Shown here in pieces: positions 9,010 through 18,098 of a DNA stretch of 64,000 nt. Source of the DNA: SHVO01 sp050250575. GTDB taxonomy: Bacteria > Pseudomonadota > Alphaproteobacteria > Rhodospirillales > Rhodospirillaceae. The notes beneath the pieces were generated by a model that did not search any database, had not been told where the DNA came from, and saw only the letters and a program-made list of their open reading frames with translations. The stretch is taken from the NCBI GenBank assembly GCA_050250575.1, contig JBFWOJ010000008.1, forward strand, positions 62,001 through 126,000, written 5' to 3'. The position numbers and the translations under genes are program-made. Position 1 is the first letter of the stretch; each line of letters opens with the position of its first letter.

Positions 9010-9855
9010 TTAGCGGCGTTCAGACCTCAGAGGTTCAAGATACTTGTCGGCGGCAATGATCCAGCCTTCGCTTGGCTCTGCATCGGCTGGAACGCCGTAA
9101 TGCTTTTCGCCTAAAGCCCAGGCCGCTTGAATCAGGCACAGCACCGCATCGATCTTGTCGCCCAACTTGTCGGCCTGCAGCTCGCGCGCTAGGGGTTTGG
9201 GCAGGTCCAGAGTAAGACCGTGAAGCTTCCGGCAGTCGCGCGATTGCACGCGCTTCAGCAGTTCACGCCGTGCCTCGTCGCGCTCCGGCGACTGTTTCGA
9301 TCGGTCGTCGCTCTTGTAAGGCGCGCGGCCGATGAGGCGGCGGCCCAGGGCGCCGGGATAGGCTTCGAGCGCGATTTTCGTGGGATCGCCGGCGTGCATC
9401 GGAACGATGGTCGCGCCGCTTTCGAGCAACGCCCGGATGCCCTCATAAAACATGAGCCCGACCGGCGGGTTCTCGAGCTTTTGCGGGCTTACGGACCCGG
9501 CGATCCGGTCGGTGGGACGGCGGTGCTCTTTGTCGCCCGGCGCGCGCGTCGCACGGTACGCTTTAAGACGGGCAATGAAGCCCGCGCGCGGGAGGCCGCA
9601 GAGTTCGCCCGCATAGTCGCGCCACGCCGGCGGCAGCTGCGCCGTCTCGATGAAACGCCGGCTCAATCCGAAAGGAAAATCGAAACCGCCGACCCAGGGA
9701 CCGGGACTTTGCAGGAACGCGCGAAAGCGTTCGTGGCTGGTCAGCGCGGTGAGGGAGTCGACCCTGAGGCGCTTGGCCTTCACGGTGCCGGCGGCGACGA
9801 CGATCGGCTTTCGCGGCGAGGGCGCGCTGGTGAAGTCGACGCCGAAAAGAAGCAT
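9010..9855 (-). CDS. DUF429 domain protein
   Basis: A 281-aa cytoplasmic protein starting LLFGVDFTSAPSPRKP after Met. That N-terminal signature, with its Asp in a GVDF motif, is typical of DUF429, a family with a predicted RNase H-like nuclease fold; activity is undetermined. The ATG at 9855 is chosen because the family begins there; nine codons upstream also stay open. It lies 5 bases downstream of the Lipoprotein_15 gene and may be the last gene of the secreted DUF1552/DUF1592 cluster, although it is the only member without a signal sequence and the link may be accidental. Confidence 0.75.
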   Translation of the reverse strand: MLLFGVDFTSAPSPRKPIVVAAGTVKAKRLRVDSLTALTSHERFRAFLQSPGPWVGGFDFPFGLSRRFIETAQLPPAWRDYAGELCGLPRAGFIARLKAYRATRAPGDKEHRRPTDRIAGSVSPQKLENPPVGLMFYEGIRALLESGATIVPMHAGDPTKIALEAYPGALGRRLIGRAPYKSDDRSKQSPERDEARRELLKRVQSRDCRKLHGLTLDLPKPLARELQADKLGDKIDAVLCLIQAAWALGEKHYGVPADAEPSEGWIIAADKYLEPLRSERR

Positions 9856-9860
9856 GTCTC

Positions 9861-11240
9861 CTATGGCACCGCGATGGCCCAATAGAGACCCGGTGCGCCG
9901 TCCATCGGCGTGCCGATCTCGATCATTTCCTTCCGCGACGCCGTTCTCGGCGTGCCGGCTTCGTCTGCGAAGGCGGTCGTGAATTCGTCGTGGCCGTTGA
10001 TGTCGCCGGGCTTCTTATCGCCGTCGTAAGTCCACAGCGCGTAGCCCTGATAAACCCACTGCTTCGTGCCGTCGGGACGTACCGCCACGCTCCAGAAGCC
10101 GTTCGGCGCAGCGTCGCCGGGCGCGCGGAAGGGATGCCAGGCTTTAGCGCAGGCATCCTCGCAGCGCGCATTGATACCGATGTCGCGCCCGACCGCCGGG
10201 CGCGCGGGCTGGCCGCGGCGCAGGGAATGGCCGCCGCCGGACTGGAAGATATAACCGTCGCGCCGGTATAGTGTCTGTCCGCTCGCCGTCGTCAGGACCT
10301 TGCCCTGGCCCGGCGTCTTGAGCACGCCGACGCCGTCGGGACGCCAGAAGGAGAGCACGGCGGCCACGTCCCAGCGCGGATCCACGCCGACGCCGTTGGC
10401 ATCGCCTTCGGCGAAGTCGCGCGTATAGGTGTAAAGACCGCGCCCCTTGTAAGCCCACTGCTTGACACCGTCGGTGCGTACGATCGGCGTGAAATCTCCG
10501 ATGGCGATCGCAAGCTGCGGTGCGGCGACCGGCTCAAAGGGACAATCGAGCCCACAAGCTTCCGTATCTCCGTTCGCGGCGTACAGCGTGCGGTTCTTGT
10601 GATTCACGAGAACGAACCCGAGCGCATCAGGGACTTCCTTCACCGCGATGTCGGGCGGAACGGGCAGGTCGTGCATGGGGAAGGCGAGCGCAACGCTCCA
10701 CTTTTCGGGCAACTTCTCCACCGCTGCGGCGTCTTTCGCACCCGAGCCGCGAATGCCGCCGCCGACCATCTGCCCCGCGCCGTTCATGCGGCGCGCGCCA
10801 AGACGCAAGGGACTGTCGCCGTAGACCGAGCCGGGATCGACATCGCGCACGGAGGTGTAAAGCGGCTTGCCGTTCAGCGCCCACTGCGCGGCGCCGTCAG
10901 CGCGTCTCACGAGCGACCATGGCCCGAACGGCTTTGCTCCGGCCGGCGCCAACGCCGGTGGCCACGCCTTCGCGCACACGTCCTCACAGCTCGACTTCCC
11001 AAGAGGATCATCGGCGTAGATATAGAGCGTCATGCCGCGCGGATCGGCGAAGGCGATTTCCTCGCGCAATACCACGCTGGCGGTGGTCTTGCCCAGGTCG
11101 ACGCCTTGGCCTTTGCCGAGGACCTCCATCGTGATCCCGCCGGGCGTCGCCATCGGCGCCCAATCCATGCGCGAAGCTGCGTCCGAAGCGAAGGCAATGC
11201 CGAGAGCCGTGAGAGAGATCAGCGAGGCGAGCTTCCGCAT
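9861..11240 (-). CDS. Secreted triple-repeat Lipoprotein_15-like protein
   Basis: A 459-aa exported protein (signal about 1-22). It contains three copies of a module of the PF03640 'secreted repeat' family at about 68-134, 216-275 and 322-410. Each has a TLY strand, a Cys pair three residues apart (85/89, 229/233, 360/364), a Gln-Trp preceded by Gly-rich turns (such as GVKQWAYKG) and an LYTY/LWTY end. The Cys pairs probably form disulphides or bind metal. Gene order puts it directly downstream of the DUF1552 gene (10-base gap). A single-module relative lies at 33432-33839. Its function is unknown. Confidence 0.7.
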   Translation of the reverse strand: MRKLASLISLTALGIAFASDAASRMDWAPMATPGGITMEVLGKGQGVDLGKTTASVVLREEIAFADPRGMTLYIYADDPLGKSSCEDVCAKAWPPALAPAGAKPFGPWSLVRRADGAAQWALNGKPLYTSVRDVDPGSVYGDSPLRLGARRMNGAGQMVGGGIRGSGAKDAAAVEKLPEKWSVALAFPMHDLPVPPDIAVKEVPDALGFVLVNHKNRTLYAANGDTEACGLDCPFEPVAAPQLAIAIGDFTPIVRTDGVKQWAYKGRGLYTYTRDFAEGDANGVGVDPRWDVAAVLSFWRPDGVGVLKTPGQGKVLTTASGQTLYRRDGYIFQSGGGHSLRRGQPARPAVGRDIGINARCEDACAKAWHPFRAPGDAAPNGFWSVAVRPDGTKQWVYQGYALWTYDGDKKPGDINGHDEFTTAFADEAGTPRTASRKEMIEIGTPMDGAPGLYWAIAVP

Positions 11241-11250
11241 GGCGGCGTTC

Positions 11251-12567
11251 CTAGGCCAGAAGTTCAGTGACCGTCTTATTTGTCTCGTTGGAGAGGCCGC
11301 CCCACGCGTTGATCGGCACGCCGAGGGCCTGCTGTAGCGTCAGCCCGACGCGCGTCGCCGGATCGCCGGCGCCTGCGATGTGGAGCCCGGTCTTCAGACG
11401 CCCGCCGGCGGATCCGACGGTGAGGATGGGGAGATTGTCCATGGTGTGCGTGCGGGCGTAACCATGGTCCGACTGCCACAGGATGACCATGCGGTCGAGG
11501 ACGGTTCCGGAACCTTCCTTGATGCCGTCGAGATCGCCGAGGAACCCGGCGAAGACGCTGTTGGCCCATTCGATGAACGATGTCGTTTCCGGCTGATAGC
11601 CGAGCTTCGCATCGACCGGCTCCTCGTGGGTGAGGGTGTGCCAACCTTGGGTGGCGCCGGCCTTTCGCAGGCCTTGCGCGCCGACATCAACGTTGAACAC
11701 GCGGGTTTGGCCGCAAGCGATGGCGTGGGCGATCAGGCCGCCGAACAGCCGCCCGTTGGTTCCGGCCTGCACGATGTCGCGGCCCACCGCTGTTTCTTCC
11801 GTCGCATCCGGCACCGTGCAGGCTTCGAGCGGCGCGGGTTTTTGCAATTCGATATCGAGTTGCTGCTCCAACTGACGGACGGAGGCGAAATAATCCTCAA
11901 GGCGCGCCCTGTCGGCGGCGCCAAGGTTCTTCATCACGTCCGCCCTTTCTTCTCGCACATAGGAAAGCACGCTGCGCCGCGCGAGGACCGACGCGTCTGG
12001 GGTGAAGTCGGCCGCGTTCGGATCCTTGAATTCGGGGCCGAAGATGCGTTTGTAGAGGGTGGCGGGCGAGCCCTCGGCGGGATTGTTGGCGCTGCCCTGA
12101 CGCTTGCTGTAGAGCCGTCCGCCGCCCGCGAGGGCGACCTCGATGGAGCGAAAGCGCGTGCGCGTGCCGATGACGTCCGCGATCGTGCTGTCGATAGACG
12201 GTCCGGAGTTCACGCTGGCCGGGATGCGTCCCATGGACGCGATCTGGAATCCCGTGATGTGAGTCTCCAGCGGACGCCCATCGAGGAAATATTTCATGCC
12301 GCTGATGATGTTCGTCTTGGACTTGAAGGGATCGAGCGGCTTGAGCTCGGCCTTATTTTCGTAGGCTGTGCCGACTTTGTCGGGCACCCAGCGGCCCGGC
12401 GTGAGGCCAAGGCCTTGCCACCAAGTGCCGAAACACACCGGGAGCGGCGCTCCGGTCGCCGCGAGCGCGGTGCCGTTGTCATCGAGCATGCAGTCGAGGA
12501 ACGGCAGGCCGACGGTAATCCCCATCGCGCCTCTGAGGAGTCTGCGGCGCTCCATGCGATGGTTCAT
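11251..12567 (-). CDS. DUF1552 protein with twin-arginine signal
   Basis: A 438-aa protein whose N-terminus ERRRLLRGAMGITVGLPFLD looks like a Tat signal. The body matches the DUF1552 family known mostly from Planctomycetes and relatives (related to the DUF1501 group, with an alkaline-phosphatase-like fold expected). Features include VCFGTWWQGLGLTPGRW near the N-terminus, LEDYFASVRQLEQQLD in the middle and LWQSDHGYARTHTMDNLP near the C-terminus, containing a possible metal-ligand Asp-His. The start overlaps the stop of the DUF1592 gene by 4 bases, so the two are translationally coupled. Its biochemical role is not established. Confidence 0.82.
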   Translation of the reverse strand: MNHRMERRRLLRGAMGITVGLPFLDCMLDDNGTALAATGAPLPVCFGTWWQGLGLTPGRWVPDKVGTAYENKAELKPLDPFKSKTNIISGMKYFLDGRPLETHITGFQIASMGRIPASVNSGPSIDSTIADVIGTRTRFRSIEVALAGGGRLYSKRQGSANNPAEGSPATLYKRIFGPEFKDPNAADFTPDASVLARRSVLSYVREERADVMKNLGAADRARLEDYFASVRQLEQQLDIELQKPAPLEACTVPDATEETAVGRDIVQAGTNGRLFGGLIAHAIACGQTRVFNVDVGAQGLRKAGATQGWHTLTHEEPVDAKLGYQPETTSFIEWANSVFAGFLGDLDGIKEGSGTVLDRMVILWQSDHGYARTHTMDNLPILTVGSAGGRLKTGLHIAGAGDPATRVGLTLQQALGVPINAWGGLSNETNKTVTELLA

Positions 12568-14141
12568 CGTCCGTCCTTCCCGTAGAATTCATCACTGAGC
12601 GCGATCTCGCGCATGAGCGCCGGCAGCCTATGCCCATCCGCCCTGAACTTGGCTTCGAGTTTGCGTCTCCAGCCCGGCGCAGCGGGTGAGCGCCCGACCG
12701 CGTATCCCGAAAGGCGATTGACGAGGCATGACGTCACGGCCGGATGATCATGCAGCACCTGCCCGAGGCCAGCAGCGCCGTCGAAATTCACGCCGTCGAG
12801 CGTGCCCGTCGTATCGATCGCCGCGCCGTTCTCGACTTTCCGATACACGCCCGACCCGTCGAAATTCTCGAGCGCAAGGCCGATGGGATCGATGATCTTG
12901 TGACAGCCGGTGCAGACGGCCTCGGTCGCGTGAGCTTTCAGCCGGTCGCGGGCGGTGCGGTGCGCCGGATTTCCGGTGTCCGTCACCAGCGTGAAGTTCA
13001 CGTCCCCGGGCGGTGCCGGCACCTTCTGACACATGATCACTTCCCGCAACGCCTTGCCGCGCAGCGTCGGCGAGCCGCGTCCCGGCGGCGAATGGAGCGC
13101 CGTGAACGCGAGGTGCGTGAGGATGCCCGCGCGCGGGTCGCTGGCGGCGAATTCATACGGCTCCCACGTGTCGGGCGCGCCGTTGGGCTCGTTGGTGAGA
13201 AGGGGAACGCCGTAAATCGATGCGAGCTCGGCGGTCAGGAACGTCCTGCGCGTGGTGAAAAGATCGCGGTAGTCGCCGTTCCGCGCGAGAAGGTGATCGG
13301 TGATGGTGCGGAGCGTCTGTTCTTGCGCATCGGCCGCCGCCTGGGCGCTGAATTTCGGGAACAGCGCCGTGTCTTTCGTCAGGTCGGCGAAGCCGTCGAA
13401 GCCCAGGGTGTCGGTGAAGAACGCGCGCACGCCGTCCTTGAGGCGAGGGCTTGCGATCATGCGCTCGACATGCCGGCCAAGCGTTTTCCGGTCGGAGAGT
13501 TCGCGCTTGCGTGCGGCCTCTAGCAAGGCGGCATCGGGCCCGGCATTCCAGAGGAAGAAACTCAGGCGGGAAGCGCGCGCGTAGTCGTCGCCTTGTGTCT
13601 CCGTCTCGCGGAACAGGAATTTGGGCGACGACAGCATCGCCGCCAGGCTGATGGACAGGCCTTGGTAGAAATCCGCCGTCGTCTCGGAGGCCAGGCGCGC
13701 GGCGCCGACATAGGTCTTCCGTTCCACGGCCGTCAGCGGGCGGCGATAGAGGAGAAGGCCGACATTTTCCAGGAAAGTTCCTGCGCAGGCGTCGTCCGGG
13801 CGCGATGCGCTCGCCGGCATGCAGGGGATCAAGCTGCGATACTTCCCGCTGACGACCTGGAAGGCGATCATGCGCGCCATGGCGTCGTACTGTTCCATTC
13901 CGGCCGGCGTCATGCTGACGTGGCTCGATCCGGCTGCGAGCAAGCCGTTGACGCGCAGTTCCGGTTCGAAGCGGCCCCCGAGTTCGATGGACGCGCCGAA
14001 CACGTCGCGGATGATCGCGGCGTACTGATCATTCGTCAGGCGGCGGACGTCGCCGGAGGCCTGCTCCGGGGCCGCCGGCGAAGCGCCGCCCAGGAGAAGC
14101 GCGGCCAGGGCTGCGGCGAAGACCGGCTTTGTGCGCGTCAT
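12564..14141 (-). CDS. Secreted DUF1592/DUF1588/DUF1585-type c-haem protein
   Basis: A 525-aa secreted protein (signal about 1-25) with the DUF1587-DUF1592-DUF1588-DUF1585 layout in compact form: RRLTNDQYAAIIRDVFG at the start, FLFRETET and SRLSFFLWNAGPD in the DUF1592 part, and a C-terminal AVCTGCHKIIDP segment. CTGCH at 410-414 is a covalent c-haem motif; no separate N-terminal cytochrome domain is present. The family is normally paired with DUF1552, as here. Start and stop overlap both neighbours by 4 bases. A periplasmic redox function is inferred. Confidence 0.82.
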   Translation of the reverse strand: MTRTKPVFAAALAALLLGGASPAAPEQASGDVRRLTNDQYAAIIRDVFGASIELGGRFEPELRVNGLLAAGSSHVSMTPAGMEQYDAMARMIAFQVVSGKYRSLIPCMPASASRPDDACAGTFLENVGLLLYRRPLTAVERKTYVGAARLASETTADFYQGLSISLAAMLSSPKFLFRETETQGDDYARASRLSFFLWNAGPDAALLEAARKRELSDRKTLGRHVERMIASPRLKDGVRAFFTDTLGFDGFADLTKDTALFPKFSAQAAADAQEQTLRTITDHLLARNGDYRDLFTTRRTFLTAELASIYGVPLLTNEPNGAPDTWEPYEFAASDPRAGILTHLAFTALHSPPGRGSPTLRGKALREVIMCQKVPAPPGDVNFTLVTDTGNPAHRTARDRLKAHATEAVCTGCHKIIDPIGLALENFDGSGVYRKVENGAAIDTTGTLDGVNFDGAAGLGQVLHDHPAVTSCLVNRLSGYAVGRSPAAPGWRRKLEAKFRADGHRLPALMREIALSDEFYGKDGR

Positions 14142-15244
14142 CGATCGGCTCCCGCGGCGCCGGGCGCCGTCACTGCGAACGCCGGCACGCCTTGCAGGTG
14201 ATATGTCGCCGATATGCCGGCATTCTGGCCGGTGACAGGATCCGGGTCGGCATCGGCGAACCGCCGGAACAAATAATAAAGTCCCACGAGATCGCCGAAG
14301 ACCTCGGGCTCGCCCGATTGTCCCGGCGCCGCAAAGGCCCAGTAGACTTCGCCCCAGGGCTGATAGCCGCCGAGCATCGCATCCATGGTGCCGCTGCGGT
14401 TCAAGCGCAGGCGCAAATGCACGGTGTGCAGATTGATCTCCGGGATGAGCAGGGGATTAAGGAGCATCCGGAAGCGATCCTTGCCCGGCTGCTTCAAGGT
14501 GACCACGCCGTCTTTGAGGGTGCCCTCGAATTCGTTGTGCGAGCGCGGGTCGGGATCGATGCGGTACGTCACTTCGGTGCGCGGCGATCCGTCGACATTG
14601 TAGCGCAGGCGCTCGAGTGCGCGGTCGAAGACGATCCTGACCTCGCCGTCCTTGGAAAGGTCATCGCCAGTCAAGGTGACAAGCCACGCCGGCTGGGAGT
14701 CCTGGAGCTGGCCCCAGATATACACCCAATAGGTCGGTTGATTGTCGAGGGTGCCGCGGAAACCGCGCGAGCAGCCGAGCGCGCGAATGAGCTGGTTGTC
14801 GATTCCGCCGGCCTTGGTCTCCGGATCCTGGAACGACCATGGGCCCGACTTTCCGTCGAGATCGAAGCCGTAGGCGGATTTTCCGGTCACATGGTTCAGT
14901 TTGGGGTCTTTGACCGTGGCCGGATAGGCGACCGGATTGACCGGCTCGCCGTTCAACCGGCCGCGCATGCCCATGAGTTCGTCGATTTCGCGTGAACCTT
15001 CGGCTTCCTTCTTCTTCATTTCCGCGATCTGCGCGGAGGTGAACCCGAGATCGGCAAGGTTGCGGTAGCGCTGTTCCTTCCAGGGGATGTTGACGCCGCC
15101 CGGATCACAATCGCCATCTTGCGAATGAGTCGCCGGGGCGACCCAGGACACCGCGAAGGTACGGCTCTCGAGCGCAGCGGCGGGCGCGGCGGCAAAGCCC
15201 AGCAAAAGCGTTAATGTGGATAACCGGGCGGTCGCCTTCGGCAT
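14138..15244 (-). CDS. Secreted protein of unknown function, first gene of the DUF1592/DUF1552 cluster
   Basis: A 368-aa protein from the ATG at 15244, which gives a signal peptide (MPKATARLSTLTLLLGFAAA, cleavage near residue 27); 20 more open codons upstream lack any such feature. After the signal come a short segment with HSQDGDC, a helical region around MRGRLNGEPVNPV, and a beta-rich C-terminal half. I do not recognise a domain. It overlaps the DUF1592 gene by 4 bases, so it very likely works with it. The region 15245-15382 between it and serS would hold divergent promoters. Confidence 0.68.
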   Translation of the reverse strand: MPKATARLSTLTLLLGFAAAPAAALESRTFAVSWVAPATHSQDGDCDPGGVNIPWKEQRYRNLADLGFTSAQIAEMKKKEAEGSREIDELMGMRGRLNGEPVNPVAYPATVKDPKLNHVTGKSAYGFDLDGKSGPWSFQDPETKAGGIDNQLIRALGCSRGFRGTLDNQPTYWVYIWGQLQDSQPAWLVTLTGDDLSKDGEVRIVFDRALERLRYNVDGSPRTEVTYRIDPDPRSHNEFEGTLKDGVVTLKQPGKDRFRMLLNPLLIPEINLHTVHLRLRLNRSGTMDAMLGGYQPWGEVYWAFAAPGQSGEPEVFGDLVGLYYLFRRFADADPDPVTGQNAGISATYHLQGVPAFAVTAPGAAGADR

Positions 15245-15382
15245 CTCGGTCCCATGCGCATGGAATTTCACGTCGGATTTTCGCACTCCGCCCGGCCCAC
15301 ACAACCGATTTTATTGCGGAAGCCTTTGAAAAATAGTCATCCGTGTGGACGCCGCTAGGCTCTCCCCGTATAAGCCCATCCC

Positions 15383-16666
15383 ATGCTCGACTTGAAATGG
15401 ATCCGGGAAAACCCCGACGCCCTCGACGCCGCCCTCGCACGCCGCGGCGCGGCGCCCATGGCGGCGTCGATCGTCGCCCTGGACAAGCGCCACCGCGAAA
15501 CCATCACCGAACTCCAGAGCCTTCAGAGCCGCCGCAACGATGTCTCGAAGCAGATCGGCCAGGTGAAGGGAAAAGGCGGGGACGCCGCTCCCCTCATGGC
15601 GGAGGTCGCGTCGATCAAAGACCGGATGAGCGCCCTGGAAGCCGAAGAGAAGAAGATCGGCGAAGAGGTAAAAGGCGTTCTTCTGACGATCCCAAACGTC
15701 CTGCATAAGGATGTCCCCGACGGCAAGGATGAGACGGGCAACGTCCAGGTCCGCGCCTGGGGCACGCCGCGGACGTTCGGTTTCCAGGCCAAGGATCACG
15801 CCGACCTCGGCGCCGCGCTGGGGCTGATGGATTTCACGCAAGCGGCGGTCATCTCCGGCGCGCGCTTTGTCGTCCTGAAGGGCGCGCTGGCGCGCCTGGA
15901 GCGCGCCATCGCCCAGCTCATGCTCGACACGCATACCCGCGAGAACGGCTATACGGAGATGAACGTGCCGCTCCTGGTCAAACCGGAAGCGTTGTACGGC
16001 ACCGGCCAGCTGCCGAAATTCGAGGAAGACCTGTTCAAGACCACGTCCGGCCTCTATCTGATCTCGACCTCCGAGGTGCCGCTGACGAACCTCGTTGCGG
16101 AACGCATCCTCGACGGCGGCGAACTGCCGATGCGCCTTACGGCGTTCACGCCCTGCTTCCGTTCCGAAGCCGGCGCCGCGGGCAAGGACACCAAGGGCAT
16201 GATCCGCAATCACCAGTTCGAGAAAGTCGAGCTCGTGAGCATCGTCGCGCCGGAAGACTCCGAAGCCGAACTGGAGCGCATGACGAAGTGCGCGACCGGC
16301 GTCCTCGAGAAGCTCGAGCTGCCCTATCGCGTGATGGCGCTGTGCGCCGGCGATATCGGCTTCGGGTCCAACCGCACCTACGATATCGAGGTGTGGCTGC
16401 CGGGACAGAACACCTTCCGGGAAATCTCCAGCTGCTCCAATACCGGAGACTTCCAGGCCCGGCGGATGAATGCGAGGTTCCGCCCCGCCGGCGAGAGCAA
16501 AGGCACGCGCTTCGTGCATACGCTGAACGGCTCCGGCCTTGCGGTCGGCCGCACGCTCGTCGCCGTGCTTGAGAATTATCAGGAGGCCGACGGTTCGGTT
16601 CGCGTGCCGGCGGCGCTGAAGCCGTACATGGGCGGCCTCGAGGTCATCTCCGCTGTAAAGAAATAG
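15383..16666 (+). CDS. serS: Seryl-tRNA synthetase
   Basis: Class II synthetase that charges tRNA-Ser (and tRNA-Sec where present). The 427-aa length is standard. An N-terminal coiled-coil arm (about 30-100) that contacts the tRNA variable loop is followed by the catalytic core with motif 2 (PCFRSEAGAAGKDTKGMIRN) and motif 3 (GSGLAVGRTLVAVLENYQ). It is followed after 2 bases by surE. Confidence 0.96.
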   Translation: MLDLKWIRENPDALDAALARRGAAPMAASIVALDKRHRETITELQSLQSRRNDVSKQIGQVKGKGGDAAPLMAEVASIKDRMSALEAEEKKIGEEVKGVLLTIPNVLHKDVPDGKDETGNVQVRAWGTPRTFGFQAKDHADLGAALGLMDFTQAAVISGARFVVLKGALARLERAIAQLMLDTHTRENGYTEMNVPLLVKPEALYGTGQLPKFEEDLFKTTSGLYLISTSEVPLTNLVAERILDGGELPMRLTAFTPCFRSEAGAAGKDTKGMIRNHQFEKVELVSIVAPEDSEAELERMTKCATGVLEKLELPYRVMALCAGDIGFGSNRTYDIEVWLPGQNTFREISSCSNTGDFQARRMNARFRPAGESKGTRFVHTLNGSGLAVGRTLVAVLENYQEADGSVRVPAALKPYMGGLEVISAVKK

Positions 16667-16668
16667 CG

Positions 16669-17448
16669 ATGTTTGCGCCGCTGCCGGACCTGTCGAAGTG
16701 CCGCATTCTTCTGTGCAACGATGACGGTATCGCGGCGCACGGACTGAAGGTGCTCGAAGAGATCGCGCGCTCTTTGTCCAATGATGTGTGGGTGGTGGCG
16801 CCGACACTCGAGCAAAGCGGTGCAGGGCACTCGCTCACCATCCATCATCCTCTGCGTCCGATCAAAATCGACGAGCGCCGTTACAGCGTGACAGGCACGC
16901 CCACCGATACCGTGATGGTCGCCGTCCACCACCTGATGAAGGGAACGCCGCCGGACCTGATCTTGTCGGGCATCAATCACGGGTCCAACCTCGGCGAAGA
17001 CGTCCATTATTCGGGCACCGTCGCCGGTGCGCTGGAGGGCGTGCTGCTCGGCGTCCGGTCGATCGCCTTGTCCCAGGTGTTCACCGACCGCGCCGATGTT
17101 CCTTGGGCAACCGCCGAAGCCTTCGCCCCCGATCTCATTCGCAAGATCTGCGCCGCCGAATGCCCGAAGAACGTCTTGGTCAATGTGAACTTCCCGCCGC
17201 GGCGGCCGGAAGATGTGTTCGGCGTGAAGGTCACCACGCAAGGAAAAAACAAGGTGGGCGACAATCTGATCGCCCGCGAGGATCCGCGCGGGCGGCCTTA
17301 CCTCTGGATCGGCGAGCGCATGGAAGCGGAATCCTTTGCCGAAGACAGCGACTTCAAGGCCGTGTACGACGGTTTCGTTTCGGTCACGCCGCTCAATATC
17401 GATTGGACCGACCGCCCGGCGATGGACATCCTGCGCAAGGTCCTGTGA
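16669..17448 (+). CDS. surE: 5'/3'-nucleotidase SurE
   Basis: Metal-dependent survival protein that dephosphorylates nucleoside monophosphates. The 259-aa protein begins with CRILLCNDDGIAAHGLKVL, whose Asp-Asp pair binds the metal, and has the second signature SGINHGSNLGEDVHYSGTVA. The stop codon overlaps the GTG start of pcm (GTGA), the usual surE-pcm pairing. Confidence 0.95.
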   Translation: MFAPLPDLSKCRILLCNDDGIAAHGLKVLEEIARSLSNDVWVVAPTLEQSGAGHSLTIHHPLRPIKIDERRYSVTGTPTDTVMVAVHHLMKGTPPDLILSGINHGSNLGEDVHYSGTVAGALEGVLLGVRSIALSQVFTDRADVPWATAEAFAPDLIRKICAAECPKNVLVNVNFPPRRPEDVFGVKVTTQGKNKVGDNLIAREDPRGRPYLWIGERMEAESFAEDSDFKAVYDGFVSVTPLNIDWTDRPAMDILRKVL

Positions 17449-18098
17449 GCACCGAGAGCCGCAAGATCCGTCTGCTGATGGACCTCCGCAACGGCGGGGT
17501 CACGGACACGCGCGTCTTGTCCGCCATCGAGCTCACGCCCCGTGAAGCCTTCGTCGAGGAGACCTTTCTCGATCAGGCCTACGCCAATCAGGCGCTGCCG
17601 ATCAATTGCGGACAGACCATCAGCCAGCCGCTCGTGGTCGGATTGATGAGCCAGGCCCTGGAGATCGGCGATCGGCACAAGGTGCTCGAGATCGGCACCG
17701 GGTCCGGTTACCAGGCGGCCATCCTGTCCAAGCTCGCGCGGCGCGTTTACACCATCGAACGGCATCGCGACCTGCTGGCGGAAGCCGAACAACGTTTCAA
17801 GATCCTGAACCTTCACAATATCACCACAATGGTGGGCGACGGATATAAGGGCTGGCCGGGACAGCAGCCGTTCGACCGCATCCTTGTCACCGCCGCTGCG
17901 CGCATCGTTCCGCCCGATCTCGTGGCGCAGCTTTCGGACGAGGGGGGAATCATGGTGTTGCCGGTGGGCGATGTTGCCGGTTTGAATCAGGAAGTGATTC
18001 GCGTGCGCAAAAACGGAAAACAATACACCAGCGAGCGTCTTTTCCCGGTGCGGTTTGTGCCGCTCGTGCAGGGCGTTCCGGAGGCGGCGCGCAAATGA
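17445..18098 (+). CDS. pcm: Protein-L-isoaspartate O-methyltransferase
   Basis: Repairs age-damaged proteins by methylating isoaspartyl residues with SAM. It is 217 aa from the GTG at 17445; the longer open frame upstream is a shadow of surE. Visible motifs are the isoaspartate-binding PINCGQTISQP and the SAM-binding VLEIGTGSGYQAAIL (motif I), with later DRILVTAAA. A later in-frame ATG at 17478 is possible but would drop conserved N-terminal residues. Overlaps the next lipoprotein gene by 4 bases. Confidence 0.93.
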   Translation: MSTESRKIRLLMDLRNGGVTDTRVLSAIELTPREAFVEETFLDQAYANQALPINCGQTISQPLVVGLMSQALEIGDRHKVLEIGTGSGYQAAILSKLARRVYTIERHRDLLAEAEQRFKILNLHNITTMVGDGYKGWPGQQPFDRILVTAAARIVPPDLVAQLSDEGGIMVLPVGDVAGLNQEVIRVRKNGKQYTSERLFPVRFVPLVQGVPEAARK

